From Chamaecrista fasciculata (taxonomy: Eukaryota > Streptophyta > Magnoliopsida > Fabales > Fabaceae): a DNA stretch of 64,000 bases. Of the stretch, positions 1-11,369 are shown in pieces. Positions within the stretch are counted from its first letter, which is position 1. Every line of letters begins with the position of its first letter. The notes below the pieces were generated by a model. It was not told where the DNA came from, did no database searches, and was given only the letters and a program-made list of their open reading frames with translations. The DNA lies in the NCBI GenBank assembly GCA_003254925.1, contig QANZ01036432.1, forward strand, positions 1 to 64,000. Direction: 5' to 3'. A program made the translations under genes and the position numbers.

Positions 1-1
1 A

Positions 2-34
2 TCGTCGATGGGGATTAGACACATTGATCAGTGA
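2..34 (+). pseudogene. Ty1/copia polyprotein, last ten codons
   Basis: The frame starting at base 2 reads SSMGIRHIDQ and then a TGA stop. The same C-terminal ending (RHIDQ or RHID) closes the RNase H domain of the minus-strand copia elements at about 19041 and 23737. It is therefore the extreme 3' end of a copia pol gene whose body lies left of the window. A purine-rich tract and an LTR follow directly, as expected at a copia 3' end. Whether the rest of the gene is intact cannot be seen. Confidence 0.8.
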
Positions 35-88
35 ACCTAAAGTAGGAAGAACTAGATTAATGATTGTACCCTAGTGCAAGTGGGAGTC

Positions 89-2144
89 TGTTGGAGATTG
101 TGCCCTAGGGCCAATCGTTTTATGTTAAATATGTTATGAACATATTATTAATTTATGGAAGATAAATTAATGTGTTGTCATATTATTAGCATGTTTACTA
201 TGAAAACATCCATGATTAATTATGAGATAATTAATCTAAAATTGTCCCTGGTCGATTATTTTTGTGGGAACAAAAATGAACTAAGACCAGCATGACCTCG
301 GTGCATGAGATGCACGCACTAGATGCTGGGACGAGAGTCATGGTGCAATTACGTAAGGTGGTTACGAGTTGTTGGACTGACCCGGAGAGTCCTGCATGGG
401 TTTAGTCATCAGCTTGTCTCTCCTAGTACACCTGTAGCGATGCCTTTGACCTGAGGTCAATCACTATTCCGGCGTTGCAGTTGTCAGTCTTTGGCTTAGT
501 CTAACGCTGCCCGTAACAGGGTAGTTATACGGGCTGAGTACGGGTCTGGTTTATTGCATTGCTGTGGAATGTGGATTGGCCAAAATGGGATTTTGTCCCT
601 CATTAGATGAGAGATATCTAACTGGCGCCCTCGATGAGTCTGTCCAGGAAAATGCGTGGCCACGCTGGGATTTGGGACTTACTCAGGGAATCGAGAAAGT
701 TGTGGTTTGGATTATGGATGTCAATCCTGTGCCTAGTCCATGACCAAGATATCGTAGGACAATCGGATCTCTGACACGGAGGTACTGAGGTTAAGTCGTT
801 TTTGGTTACAAACGATAACTCACGTGTTTTGGGTAGTTGTGATGTCTTGCTAGAGTCCACTCACAACTTGTAGGTCATGGGGATGCCCTGCTGCCAACTT
901 CACGTGGGGCCTGCTGGGTCACACACGAGCAGGAACTGAACACCATTTGAATGGGACACGAATTAGGGTTAATTCGTGGGTCACGCTAGTGACACGATTT
1001 AAGACATAGAGAAAATGTCTGGGACGTTATGTCTTGTCTTAATTAATCTACAGATGACATATTTAGATTTGTGGGACAAATTTAAATATTAATAATTGTT
1101 TATATAATTAATGAGATTAATTATAGACAATTTAAATATTAGGAAAATAATTCAGATAATGTTCCTAAGAGTTAGGAAATTATTGAATTATAAAATTCCT
1201 AAATAATGAAGGAGGGTGGCGCCTTTTTGGGGTATTGTTTGAATAAATAAAATTGTTTTATTAATTCAAATAATATTTGAATTCAAAACATTTGATGAAG
1301 ATTTCAAAATATTTGAATTCAAAAGATTTGGTGAAGATCTTATCTCAGAATCTTTGGTGAATCAAAAATAAGGAAGTTTTTTATTAATAAAATTCCAAGG
1401 ATAATTGGGAGAGGTTAGGCGCCATCTTGGCGGGTCCCATTGGGAGATTTGATCTCTCAATTTGATTCTCCAAGATTGCATTTTGAATTTAAATATAATA
1501 TTAGAGTAATATTATAATTATAAATTCAAGTCCTAAAATAATTATATTATCAGAATATCTTTATTTTAGGAATATTTAAATCACCAAATTTTCTCTCTAT
1601 TTAAATGGGACAAGTCGACTTGCCCATTAAGCTAATGCTAAAAACCCTAGTTTGATTTTCCTCCTAAGAGTTAGAGAGAGAAAAATTCCTTTGCACACAC
1701 ACAAGAGAAAGTCGACTTTCTCTAAGAGTTAGAGAGAGATTTCGACTTTGCTCTGTAATTAGGGTTTTGAGAGAAGAATAGGCAAGAAGGAGTTCTTGTG
1801 GGGGGATTCTTCTAAGCGCCACCTCAGTTGCTGATTCAAGAAGGAGTTCTTGAAGTCAGAGGTCTGTAGATTGGTCCCAGAATTCTTTTGGAGAAAAGAA
1901 TTGGAGGCTAGCACCTCGGTGGTCAAGGAAACTGTTCGTGTGGATTACTGGCAGAGGGAGAACTCTGGGAGTGGACTCCGTGGAACTCGCCCCGTTCAAC
2001 CAATCGATTTGAAACTCTGAGGTATAACACTAACCAAAAGTTTTAAATTCTACTAGCGGATCCGTTCGGGAATCATAGGACCTAGGCGTTTATTTTTAAT
2101 TTTATTTTTGCTTCCGCTGCCTTAGGCGCCTAGGATTCCCAACA
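89..2144 (+). mobile_element. Ty1/copia 3' LTR, plus strand (about 2.06 kb)
   Basis: The LTR begins TGTTGG and ends CCAACA, a perfect 6-bp inverted terminal repeat. It is preceded by the end of copia pol and the purine tract AAGTGGGAGTC. Its first bases (GAGATTGTGCCCTAGGG) match the ends of the minus-strand LTRs at 9421, 18984, 23689, 33882 and 38863, so all belong to one family. Its other end (TAGGCGCCTAGGATTCCCAACA region) matches only the LTR at 42082, so these two form a subfamily. The element was inserted in a Helitron helicase gene, because helicase coding sequence starts within 3 bp of the LTR end. The left target duplication lies outside the window. Confidence 0.88.
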
Positions 2145-2146
2145 CA

Positions 2147-2344
2147 GATTCGGTTTGCAAAGCTAGTGATGGTGACAATCAGCAAAATTCTTTATACACT
2201 TCAGAATTTCTTAATAGTATCAAATGTTCTGGCCTTCCCAACCACAAATTGATCCTAAAGATTGGTGTTCCAGTTATGGTTCTAAGAAATATTGACCAAT
2301 CTGCGGGTTTATCTAATGGGACACGATTAATAGTAACTCAGTAA
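2147..2344 (+). pseudogene. Helitron PIF1-like helicase, C-terminal fragment
   Basis: The 66-codon frame contains LPNHKLILKIGVPVMVLRNI followed by DQSAGLSNGTRLIVTQ. This is the hallmark near the C-terminus of the PIF1/RRM3 helicases encoded by plant Helitrons, where the helicase drives rolling-circle transposition. The frame starts immediately beside the copia LTR and stops at TAA after the RLIVT motif, earlier than the family usually does. Downstream sequence shows only a weak continuation (VTNFNTNKGSEIFTVKR near 2390-2440). The gene is disrupted by the copia insertion and a premature stop, so it is not functional here. Confidence 0.85.
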
Positions 2345-2859
2345 GATATCTTGGTTAATAAAGATTCATATTCAAGGTTGAAGTGACAAATTTTAATACT
2401 AACAAAGGAAGTGAAATCTTCACTGTTAAAAGGATGTCTGACACTGTCAAGTGGATACAACAATTTGAAAACTCTGAAAATATATCTCAAGTCACATCAC
2501 AAGCTGATTTATTTTGAAATATGTCACTTCTACAAGTACAACATATTATCTTATTTCAACCACTCATTGAAAACTATTTCTCCACAATCTTGGCAAACAG
2601 GGACATAACAAACTCAATCTTATGAGAGACCAATAACTGCTAACAGTGTGAGTACTTACACCTTAACTTCTAAATTTTCAAATTTCTGATACCTTTGCTA
2701 GAATTTCATGTTTACCTAATTCAACACCTCTCCCATTATTCAGTCAAATTTACTTATAATATAAATTTTTAGCTACTGATGCTTTGGCTGGAATCATATG
2801 TTTAGTAGATAACTATTGTAACATCATGCTTTTGATGCCTTCAACATGGACTTTTGATT

Positions 2860-3365
2860 ATTATTGAATCATATTTTTAGGTGTTGATGCCTAATTTCTC
2901 AGTTTTAATGCCTGATTTGGTGATCCCTTTGCTGCAATTTCATGTTTACATTTAAATGCCTTTGCTGAAATTGGTACTTTCTATTCTTAATGTTGAAAGC
3001 TGAAATATTCAATACCTGTGAAATTTCCTGATCCCTTTGTTGTGCCCACATGATTACTTTTAGATGCCTTTGCTGAAATTGGTTCCTTCTATTTTTAATG
3101 TTCAAAACTAATATATTCAGCAGCTACTGTACTTTCAGTGAGTTTACTTTTAAATGCCACCACTGAAACTGCTCCATTATATTTTGAATGTTTGAAATTG
3201 ATATATCATGTTTACTTTTAGATGCCTTTGCTAAAATAGGTTCTTTCTATTTTTAATGTTCAAAACTAATATATTCTGCAGTTGTACTTTCAGTGAGTTT
3301 ACTTTTAAATGCATATTATAACTGTCATTCTCCTTGAAATTGCTCCTTTTTATTTTTAATATTCA
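2860..3365. repeat. Minisatellite inside the Helitron
   Basis: At least four imperfect direct copies of a unit containing GATGCCTTTGCTGAAATTGG, then TTCTATTTTTAATGTTCAAA and ATATATTC, occur near 2956, 3063, 3154 and 3222, with a decayed copy near 3308. Spacing is roughly 65-110 bp. Short internal arrays of this kind are common in plant Helitrons. The array is non-coding. Confidence 0.7.
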
Positions 3366-3626
3366 AACCACTTAAGTGTGTCATTCACTGCTCATAAATT
3401 AATAAACAGAAAAGATGACAGTTACTCATACTTTTGCTTTCTTGCAATTTAATTTGCTAATTTCTTGCTTGAAATTTGTGGTTTAGTAGCTCATTAATTT
3501 AATTTGTAATTATTCGTCCCTCAAACTTGCTAATCATTTTGCTGTTTGGTTTTGGTACCTCTGCTGAATTTATTGCAATTCAAGAATTTTAATGCACATC
3601 TACTAAATTAAACATTTCAATCATAG

Positions 3627-3778
3627 GATGCTGCCTCAATTTATCTTGAAAGCAATCCAGAAATATCATCAACGGCAGTCGACTCAACCTTGATGATGCT
3701 TCGTTAGATGAAATGATGACTCCCCAACTATCAATTTGCAAGCCAAAGAAGCACATCAAAATTGAGAAAGCTGATTAA
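3627..3778 (+). pseudogene. Exon-like remnant in the Helitron, unassigned
   Basis: After a good acceptor (TTTCAATCATAG) a frame reads DAASIYLESNPEISSTAVDS. After a one-base shift near 3691 it continues DASLDEMMTPQLSICKPKKH and ends IKIEKAD with a TAA stop. The coding look and the splice site suggest the last exon of a gene. Helitrons often carry a replication protein A-like gene ending in a short acidic and basic tail, and I suspect that here, but I cannot prove the family from this fragment alone. The frameshift makes it non-functional. Confidence 0.45.
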
Positions 3779-4063
3779 GAGAGGATAACTTCATTTTCCT
3801 TCTTGCATTACAAAAGACTTAACTAAGAATTTTTTGTTAGAAGCAGATGCAAATGCAAGCTTTTTGGATATGTAATATATGCATCTTTTAGTCCCACTAA
3901 TATAATAGGTACCAAACCAACTAACTTTTTCGATATGTAATCATAAGTACCAAACCTAACTTATTTCTGTGTTACGATATGTGGCTACTAATATGATATG
4001 TGCAATGTATGTTAATATATGTGTTATGAATATATGTGTGCTGGTATGTACTACAATCAGAGA

Positions 4064-4093
4064 ACCCGTGCGAACGCACGGGTGACATACTAG
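4064..4093 (+). other. Helitron 3' terminal hairpin and CTAG end
   Basis: ACCCGTGCG (4064-4072) and CGCACGGGT (4075-4083) form a perfect 9-bp stem with a 2-base loop. CTAG follows 7 bp later, and the next base is T. This is the rolling-circle termination signal of Helitrons. Confidence 0.9.
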
Positions 4094-5429
4094 TATAGTT
4101 TAAAAGCGAATAGCACTTTAATTCTTACTAAACGGAAAGAGGTAAAGGAAATCGTTTGGATTGTTGATCTAATACCTAAGACACGAATTAATTAAGCAAT
4201 AAATATTTAGTGTTTTTTAACTAAAGGACTAGATTGAAAGAAAACAATAAATAATAAACGAATTTACCAAATTAAGAAGATACCAGACAGATCGATTGGA
4301 TTTAGCAATCATCACTACTAACGATAAGTAGAGCATCTCACACAAATCATCCTAAGGTAGTCATTAATTACTTAATGACCTAGATTAACAATTTAATCAT
4401 GAGAAGACCTTAAACAAGATAAATCATAACTAGAATTGGAAACCTTCATTCAATTGATGATAAAAGAATGATCAAGAATCATAAATCTTAATAACAAAAA
4501 CTATTGTCAAGACACCAAGCTCTTAATCCATAAATAGGAATTATAACTAGTTCTTAGGTTCAACAAGAAATCAAGGACAAGAAAGTAAAACCCTAATTCA
4601 AGTGTGAGAAAACTCCCTTAAATGTAGACCCTAGTTCATGCTTTTCTCCAATGCTCCTCTGGGAGTAGGTGTTTAGCTGCTCATGGTTGAAAGATGAACA
4701 ATATCAGATTGAATTACCATGATCCCACCAGAACTTTGAGATGAAGAATATTTCTCTATTTTCTACAGTGCTCTCTACTCTTTGAGCTCTCAGAATTGGC
4801 GATTTGAGAAAAAAGTCGAGCTCTATTTATATCCCTGAGTAATATGCTTGATCCGCAAGTCAAGGAACAAATTTCCACTTGAGCCGTCCGCTGAGCCGAC
4901 GACTCAACACGTGGGCGCAACGCAAAAATACGTAATTTTTCGATTATTATCTCCGTATCTTGAATCCTAGTCGTCCAAATTATATGTTTAAACTTCGGAA
5001 TATCCTGAGCCGCGAGATTTCCAATTTGAGCCGCTGGCTCAAATCGACGGCGCAGCGCAAATTCCGTGCTGAAGATATTTGCTGACGTCATACTATTCTC
5101 AGAGTCCTGCGCCGCTGAAAGTCCTAATTTGGGTCGGCGGCCCAACACGATGGGGCAAAACTTTTTGTGCTGTTTGTGATCTTCTCATTGATTCTAGACG
5201 TTTCCCTTTGGTTAGACCTTGTTTGGACATCTGAAACACTGACAAACCCATTAAATAGCACTTATTGATAAAATACAATAAATAAACACTAAATAACCTA
5301 TTTTTATCAATTTTATTATGTCATACCTTGGTGCAGCCATTAGCATATTAATTCGTCTAATTGCAATATATTATCATTATAAACACGTAAAACGAAGACC
5401 AAATAACATGTCAATATTTGGGCTGATCA
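4094..5429 (-). repeat. G2 3' LTR (left edge uncertain)
   Basis: On the minus strand the LTR starts TGATCAGCCC immediately after the polypurine tract AAGTGTGGGGGATT (5430-5443). It carries a TATA box and AT-rich sequence. The left edge abuts the Helitron terminus at 4093, so part of the LTR may lie left of the Helitron and outside the window. No coding sequence in this interval is convincing; a 130-codon minus frame at 4756-5148 has no recognisable domain. Confidence 0.6.
4824..4831 (-). promoter_or_regulatory. TATA box of the G2 LTR
   Basis: On the minus strand the sequence reads GGATATAAATAGAGCTC, with TATAAATA as the core. It lies about 600 bp inside the LTR and is the likely RNA polymerase II promoter of G2. 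Confidence 0.6.
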
Positions 5430-6065
5430 AATCCCCCACACTTAAGACTTTGCACTCCTGAGCAAAGGTACGAAGTAGGAGAAAAGACAACATGCCAAAA
5501 AATCAAGCAACTTTCCCAAGTTCATGATTCAAGGCCAGCACATAGTCATAACCTAGAGCTAGAGAATTCACCAAGCAAGTAACTCTGTAAAGTAGTGCGA
5601 TCTAATTCTATAAGACCAATTCCAAAAGTGTATCAGTCTCCTCACTAATTGGGTATTTTTCTCTCAAGTCATTCCTTAGACTAAGTTTCCTACCATAGGC
5701 TTGTAAAAATTCTCATAGTCTCCACCACAAGTGTCAAATAATCCAAAATCAAGAGGTCTTTAATAGGGTTGTAACGAATGGGAAAAAGGCTATATATAGA
5801 GATAGTGTATGAAAAAGAAAGGAATTTTGGTGTTTGACTTAGAAAATTTCAAATTAGCTCACATACATGTATTTATACTAAGAGTCAATAGGCACAAAAA
5901 TAGAAATATAAAAAAATAAAAGAAAATTAAAACCTACGTCTACTGTTCTCCCCTACACTTATATTTCAATTATTCCTAAACACATGAAATTCAGGCTAAA
6001 TAAATCCAAAACACATGCAATTGAGGACAAAAACCAAAGAACAAGCAAGGGAAGATAAAACCTGG
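5430..6065 (-). other. G2 3' untranslated region and polypurine tract
   Basis: This AT-rich sequence contains no supported ORF. It lies between the G2 LTR and the point where G1 was inserted. The polypurine tract (AAGTGTGGGGGATT on the minus strand) is at its left edge and primes plus-strand synthesis. The CTTAAGTGTGGGGGA context is typical of Athila and Tat elements. Confidence 0.6.
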
Positions 6066-6068
6066 ATC

Positions 6069-6853
6069 TAACTCTAATAATTTAGAGTTATTTGGTCATA
6101 ATCTCAAGTCATTTCGGGGCTTTTATCCATGTTTTATTTATTAATGAAGCTTTTTAAGTGAGTATTTAGTGTTTTATTAGTCATAGATGTTTATTTTTTA
6201 GTTTTAAGTTTAGTTTGACTTATTTTCGTTTTATATATTCCAAGTTAACCAACGATTTTGGGCACCAAATTTATTGAGTTTTTAATGTTTCAGGACCTTG
6301 TATTGAAGCTTAAAATGCCTAGATGATGTTGAGAGGTCCGGGGTTCTCCGTATGAAGCGGATCGGGGTCAAAATGAAGATTTTAGTGCTGCTGAAAAATC
6401 CTCCTCGCCTAGGCGCCCATTTGAGCGCCTAGGCGCCCTGTCCTGTGCCAGCTAGGATTAATGAAGACATCTCGCCCAGGCGAGGTGCAGCTCGCCTAGG
6501 CGAGTCGCGACAGATTTTAGCGATTTTTTGGGGCAGATCTGGGGATTCTTCGAAGAGGCACCTAAGGAGACACAAGGGACGAACCCTAGAGCGAAAGTAG
6601 AGTGCGAAATTGCTTGGCAAGCTTGGATTCTCGCTGGGGAAGCACGATTTTGGTGGATTTAGGTGAAGAAAGTGAAGATTTGGAGCTTCTCTCTTAGGGT
6701 TTCTTCTCTTTTCTTCTATTTTCTTCTTCTTTGTTTCATCATGATTGTTGATTCCTTTTGTTTTGGAATGTTAGGCTAAACTTTATAGTTCTCTAGGATT
6801 AGAACTTCTTAGCAATGTAGATTAACTAATTGTTTACTTTGATTATGGATGTT
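6069..6853 (+). repeat. G1 5' LTR, first 785 bp
   Basis: It aligns with 15268-16052 at a constant offset of 9,199, with no insertion or deletion and only scattered substitutions. The first three bases of the 3' LTR (TGA) read ATC here, so the left end has decayed. The LTR breaks off at a single N (6854). The 3' LTR has a further 365 bp (16053-16417) that are absent here. Both LTRs contain clustered palindromes built on CGCCTAGGCG (6408-6503 here). Confidence 0.8.
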
Positions 6854-7297
6854 NTAATTAGTTAAGTGAAATTGCTAAGAAGGGATAATCCTAGGGAAGT
6901 CTTTTACACTTGAATTCTAGGAAGTTCTTTCGGTGTTCAATTTGGAACCTGTTTATTGCAATTTAGTTTTATTCAGTTGAATCTTTTATCGGAATTTGGT
7001 TGCTTAGATTAAATGAGTCGCTATAGCCTGTGTTTAGAGTGAATTCGCAAGTAAGATCTCGGTGGGACGATACCCGGTGCTTGAGTTTTTATGTTACTTC
7101 GGTAGTGTACGCTTGCACTTGGGCTTATAAATTTAACACTTGCTTTAAAAAGAAATAACCCAACAGTAGGGCTTCAAGAGATGCCCATTGACCAAACTCT
7201 TTATTCTGGTTGCATCATATTCAATTTTGATTGCTCCGTATGGGTGGACTTCAAGAACAGTGTAAGGACCATCCCATCAGGTCTTAAGCTTGCCATC

Positions 7298-8554
7298 CTA
7301 GAATTTGAATCTAGCTTTAAACTTCAAGACCTTCTCCCCTGCTTGGAAATTCTTCCGAAGAATGCCTTGGTCGTAAATCTTCTTAGTCTTCTCCTTATAG
7401 AGATTTGAGCTCTCATAAGCATCTAGCCTCATCTCCTCTAACTCTTGCAATTGTAGTTTTCGCTCTTCTCCACTTGCTTCATAGTCTAGATTGCACCTTC
7501 TCACAGCCCAATAAGCTCGGTGTTCAAGTTCAACCGGGATGTGGCTGAATTTTCCGAAAACAATTCTATTAGGTAACATCCCGATTGGAGTCTTGAAATC
7601 CGTCCTATAGGCCCACAAGGCTTCTTCTAGTCTTGAAGATCAATTTTTTACCTCCTGGCTTCACTATTCTCTCCAAAATTCTCTTGACCACCCTATTTGA
7701 TACTTCATCTTGACCATTGGTTTGGGGGTGGTAGGTTGTAGAGGTTTTATGAACTACACCCATTTTTCTAAAAAGGTTTTCAATAATTTTGTTGCAAAAA
7801 TGAGTACCTCTATCACTCACTATAGCCCGAGGAATGCCAAATTTATAGAAGATATTACTGTTTAGAAACTTGGCTACCGTTTGGGCATCATTCTTACGGG
7901 TAGGTATAGCTTCCACCCATCTGGAGAGATAGTCGACAGCTAATAAAATATAGGTGTAACCATTAGAAGTAGGAAAAGGACCCATGAAATCTATTCCCCA
8001 AACATCAAACACCTCACAAAACAACATGGGTTTCTGAGGCATTTCATGCTTTTTAGAGTTCCCCCCCAAAACGTTGACACACATCACAAGTTTTGCAAAA
8101 TTCATGTGAGTCTTTGAAAAGGGTAGGCCAATAAAAACCAGCATCAAGGACCTTTCTAGAGGTTTTCTTAGCACTGAAATGCCCACCACACACCAAATTA
8201 TGGCAAGCTTCTAGAACAGTAGAGGTTTCCCACTGAGGAACACAACGACGTATCATTTGGTCAGAGCAAATTTTCCAAAGATCAAGCTCTTCCCAAAGGT
8301 AATACTTTGCTTCACTTTTAAGCTTCTGAACCTGTGAGTGAGACAGAGAAGGAGGTGTTACATTAGCAACCAAATAATTTACTATATTACCAAACCATGG
8401 TAAAGCACTATCAAAAGAACACAACAGAGCGTCAGGGAAATCATCAATGGAAGAATTAAGATCAACTCCATGAGTTTTGTGAGGTAATCTATTGAGATGG
8501 TCTGCTACATGATTTTCTGCTCCTGCTCGATCTCGAATCTCAACATCAAATTCT
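7298..8554 (-). pseudogene. Duplicate of G2 integrase fragments
   Basis: It is identical to 16861-18117, including the same frameshift between the zinc-binding and catalytic frames. See the entry at 16729. It is probably not a real second locus. Confidence 0.7.
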
Positions 8555-9421
8555 TGTTGGAGATTATGGTGCAAAACGCAGCGGAAAGGTATTACCCTAA
8601 TATCTTAGTTCAAATTTGAATCTTGAATTCAAATTTAAACACTTTAAACTTGGGTATTAGATACATCATGGGTAAGGCATGGGTAACGATTTAAACGATT
8701 TAAACAATTATGGTGCCATCTCTATGACTCACAAGTCGAGAGCAGACTCTAGCAAGCCATCACGACTACCCAAAACACGTGAGTTATCGTTTTAACATAA
8801 ACGATTTAAACTTAGTACCACCTTGTCATAATCCCTATTGTCACACGATATTTTGGTCATGGATAAGGCATGGGTAAATCATCCTTGTAATCCAATCCAT
8901 AACTTTCTCGATTCCTTGAGTTTGTCCCATTACCCTGTGTGGCCACACATTCATTGGACAAACTCATCGAGGGGTCCAGTCAAATATCTCCCATCTTAAT
9001 GAGGGATAAAATTCCTTATTGGTCAAACACATTCCTCAGCACGAAAAACAACTAAACCCGTACCTAGCCTGTATGGCTACCCTGTTACGGGCAACATTGG
9101 ACTAGGCCAAAGTTCAGCATCTACAACGCCGGAATAGTCAAGACCTCAGGTCTAAGGGCATCGTGACAGGTGTACAGGAGAGACTAGCTTATGATTAAAC
9201 CCATGCAGGACTCTCTGGGTCGGTCCAGCAACTTGTAACCCATTACATAATTGCACCATGACTCTCGTGAAGCATCTCATGCGTGTATCTCTATACACCA
9301 AAGTCATGCTGGTCTTAGTTCATTCATGTTCCCACGTGAATAATCGACCAGGGTCAGTCAAACAGTCAAACAATATGTTCATACATATAAAATGATTGGT
9401 CCTAGGGCACAATCTCCATCA
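8555..9421 (-). repeat. Duplicate of the copia A 3' LTR
   Basis: It is identical to 18118-18984, a shortened 867-bp LTR from TGTTGG to CATCA. It probably belongs to the misplaced contig. Confidence 0.7.
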
Positions 9422-9477
9422 AACTCCCACTTGCACTAGGTACAATCATCATTCAAACTGTTCCTACAGTAGGTACA

Positions 9478-11288
9478 CTAATCAATGTGTCTAATCCACA
9501 TCGATGTTACATGACGTTCATGTATGACCCTTGCAAGAGGTTTCGTAAGAGGATCGACAACATTATCCTCGCCTGCTACTTTACATATCTTGACATCACC
9601 TCTGTCAATCATCTCTCTAACATGGTGATAACGTCTGAGTAAATGTTTGGTCCTTTGGTGAGACTGGGGCTCCTTGGCTTGTGCAATAGCACCACTATTG
9701 TCACAATACAAGGTTATAGGATCAGCAATGGTCGGAACCACACCAAGCTCGACAATGAACTTCCTAATCCATACAGCCTCCTTTCCTGCATCTGATGCTG
9801 CTATATACTCAGCCTCCGTTGTAGAATCAGCAATCGTGCTCTGCTTGGAACTTTTCCAACTCACGCTGCCACCGTTCAGGAGAAACACGTATCCAGACTG
9901 CGATTTAAAATCATCTTGGTCGGTTTGGAAACTGGCACCTGTGTAACCAATTACACATAGCTCTTCATCAGTTCCACCATAAACCAAGAATTCATCCTTA
10001 GTCTTTCTCAAGTACTTAAGGATATTTTTGACAGCAGTCCAATGAACCTCACAGGGTCTTGTTGGAACCGAGTCGTCATGCTCAGGGCAAAGGACACATC
10101 TGGTCGAGTACACAACATGGCATACATGATGGATCCTATTGCCGAAGCATAAGGGATGCCACTCATGCGCCCTCGGTCATCAAGTGTCTTGGGACACCGA
10201 TTCTTGCTCAGGACTAAACCATGATTCATCGGTATGAATCCCTTCTTGGAATCCTGCATACTGAACCGCTTCAGTACCTTATCCAAGTATGTACTCTGAC
10301 TTAATCCAAGAAGCCTTCGAGATCTATCTCTATAGATCTTGATGCCTAGAATGTAAGCAACTTCTCCTAAGTCCTTCATCGAGAATGATTTTCCCAACCA
10401 AGATTTCACAATCTCTAAGGTAGGAACATCATTTCCAAAGAGCAATATGTCATCGACATAAAGCACCAAGAAAACAATATGCTCCCACTAACCTTCTTGT
10501 AAACACAAGACCCATCAGGGTTTTGCAAGATGCCAAACTCTTTGACTACCTCGTCAAAACGATGATGCCAACTCCGTGATGCTTGCTTTTAATCCATAAA
10601 TGGATCTCTGAAGTTTGCACACATTCTCTGGTTCTTCTGGACATACAAATCCCTCAGGTTGTGTCATGTACACATCTTCGGGCAGCCTTCCATTAAGGAA
10701 TGTTGTTTTGACATCAATTTGCCATATCTCATAGTCATAATATGTGGCTATGGCAAGGAGGATCCTAATGGACTTGGCCATTGCAACTGGGGAAAACGTT
10801 TCATCATAGTCAATACCATGACGTTGAGTGAACCCCTTTGCAACTAGCCTGGCCTTAAAGACATTAACGTTGCCATCCATGTCGGTTTTGTCTTTGAAAA
10901 CCCGCTTGCACCCTACGGCTTTTACACCTTCAGGTGGATCGACTATGGTCCATACCTTATTGTCGTACACGGATTGCATCTCTGCCTTCATGGCTTCAAC
11001 CTATTTTTCTGAGTTGGGACCCACAATAGCTTCTTGATAGGTGGTAGGCTCACCACGCTCCATGAGCAACACATGCTTGTTCTCAGTCATAAAAAATCCA
11101 TATCTTTGAGGTTGAGAACGTGTTGTATCAAACCTTCGTGGTCCTTGTGCTACTAGAGGAGCTTCCACAACGTCTGGTGGCTCTTCTCTAGTTTCCGTCT
11201 GTGCCTCTAGAGTGTCTTGTGGATCTTGAACCTCTTCAAGATATATCTTACTCCCACTGTCTCTTTTGGAGACAAAATCCTTTTCCAA
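9478..11288 (-). pseudogene. Duplicate of copia A pol fragments
   Basis: It is identical to 19041-20851 (RNase H, reverse transcriptase and linker frames with the same stops). The copy stops at 11366, mid-gene, at an N. See the entry at 18985. Confidence 0.7.
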
Positions 11289-11369
11289 AAAGAATCAATT
11301 TCTGACTACAAACACTTTGTTGTCAGATGGGTAGTAGACATAATACCCCCTTGTTTCCTTGGGGTANTC

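Larger units (their letters stand above)
2145..4093 (+). mobile_element. Helitron, 3' portion (autonomous type)
   Basis: Three signals agree. There is PIF1-type helicase coding sequence at the left (2147-2344). There is an internal non-coding stretch with a minisatellite. There is a canonical plant Helitron 3' end: a GC-rich hairpin followed by GACATACTAG and a T (CTAG at 4090-4093, T at 4094). The 5' part, with the Rep domain and the rest of the helicase, is to the left of the copia element that interrupts it and is not in the window. DNA from 2345 to 3626 contains no convincing ORF apart from a possible relic near 2390-2560. Confidence 0.85.
6855..11366. other. Verbatim copy of 16418-20929, probable assembly artefact
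   Basis: Every base I compared is the same as at +9,563, from the end of the G1 LTR through G2 integrase, the copia A 3' LTR and most of copia A pol. The block is bounded on both sides by one isolated N (6854 and 11367). At 16418-20929 the same sequence runs into its flanks without Ns, and it makes sense there: it joins G2 to copia A with a proper target duplication. Here it sits inside G1, between LTR and gag, where it makes no sense. I infer that one contig was placed twice. The genes within it are annotated at the second copy. Confidence 0.85.

Noticed and set aside
618..860. 80-codon minus ORF in the copia LTR
   Set aside because: It is antisense to the LTR and has no recognisable domain.
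4756..5148. 130-codon minus-strand ORF
   Set aside because: It lies wholly in the G2 LTR, contains no domain, and starts in the region of the LTR promoter. I judge it a chance frame.
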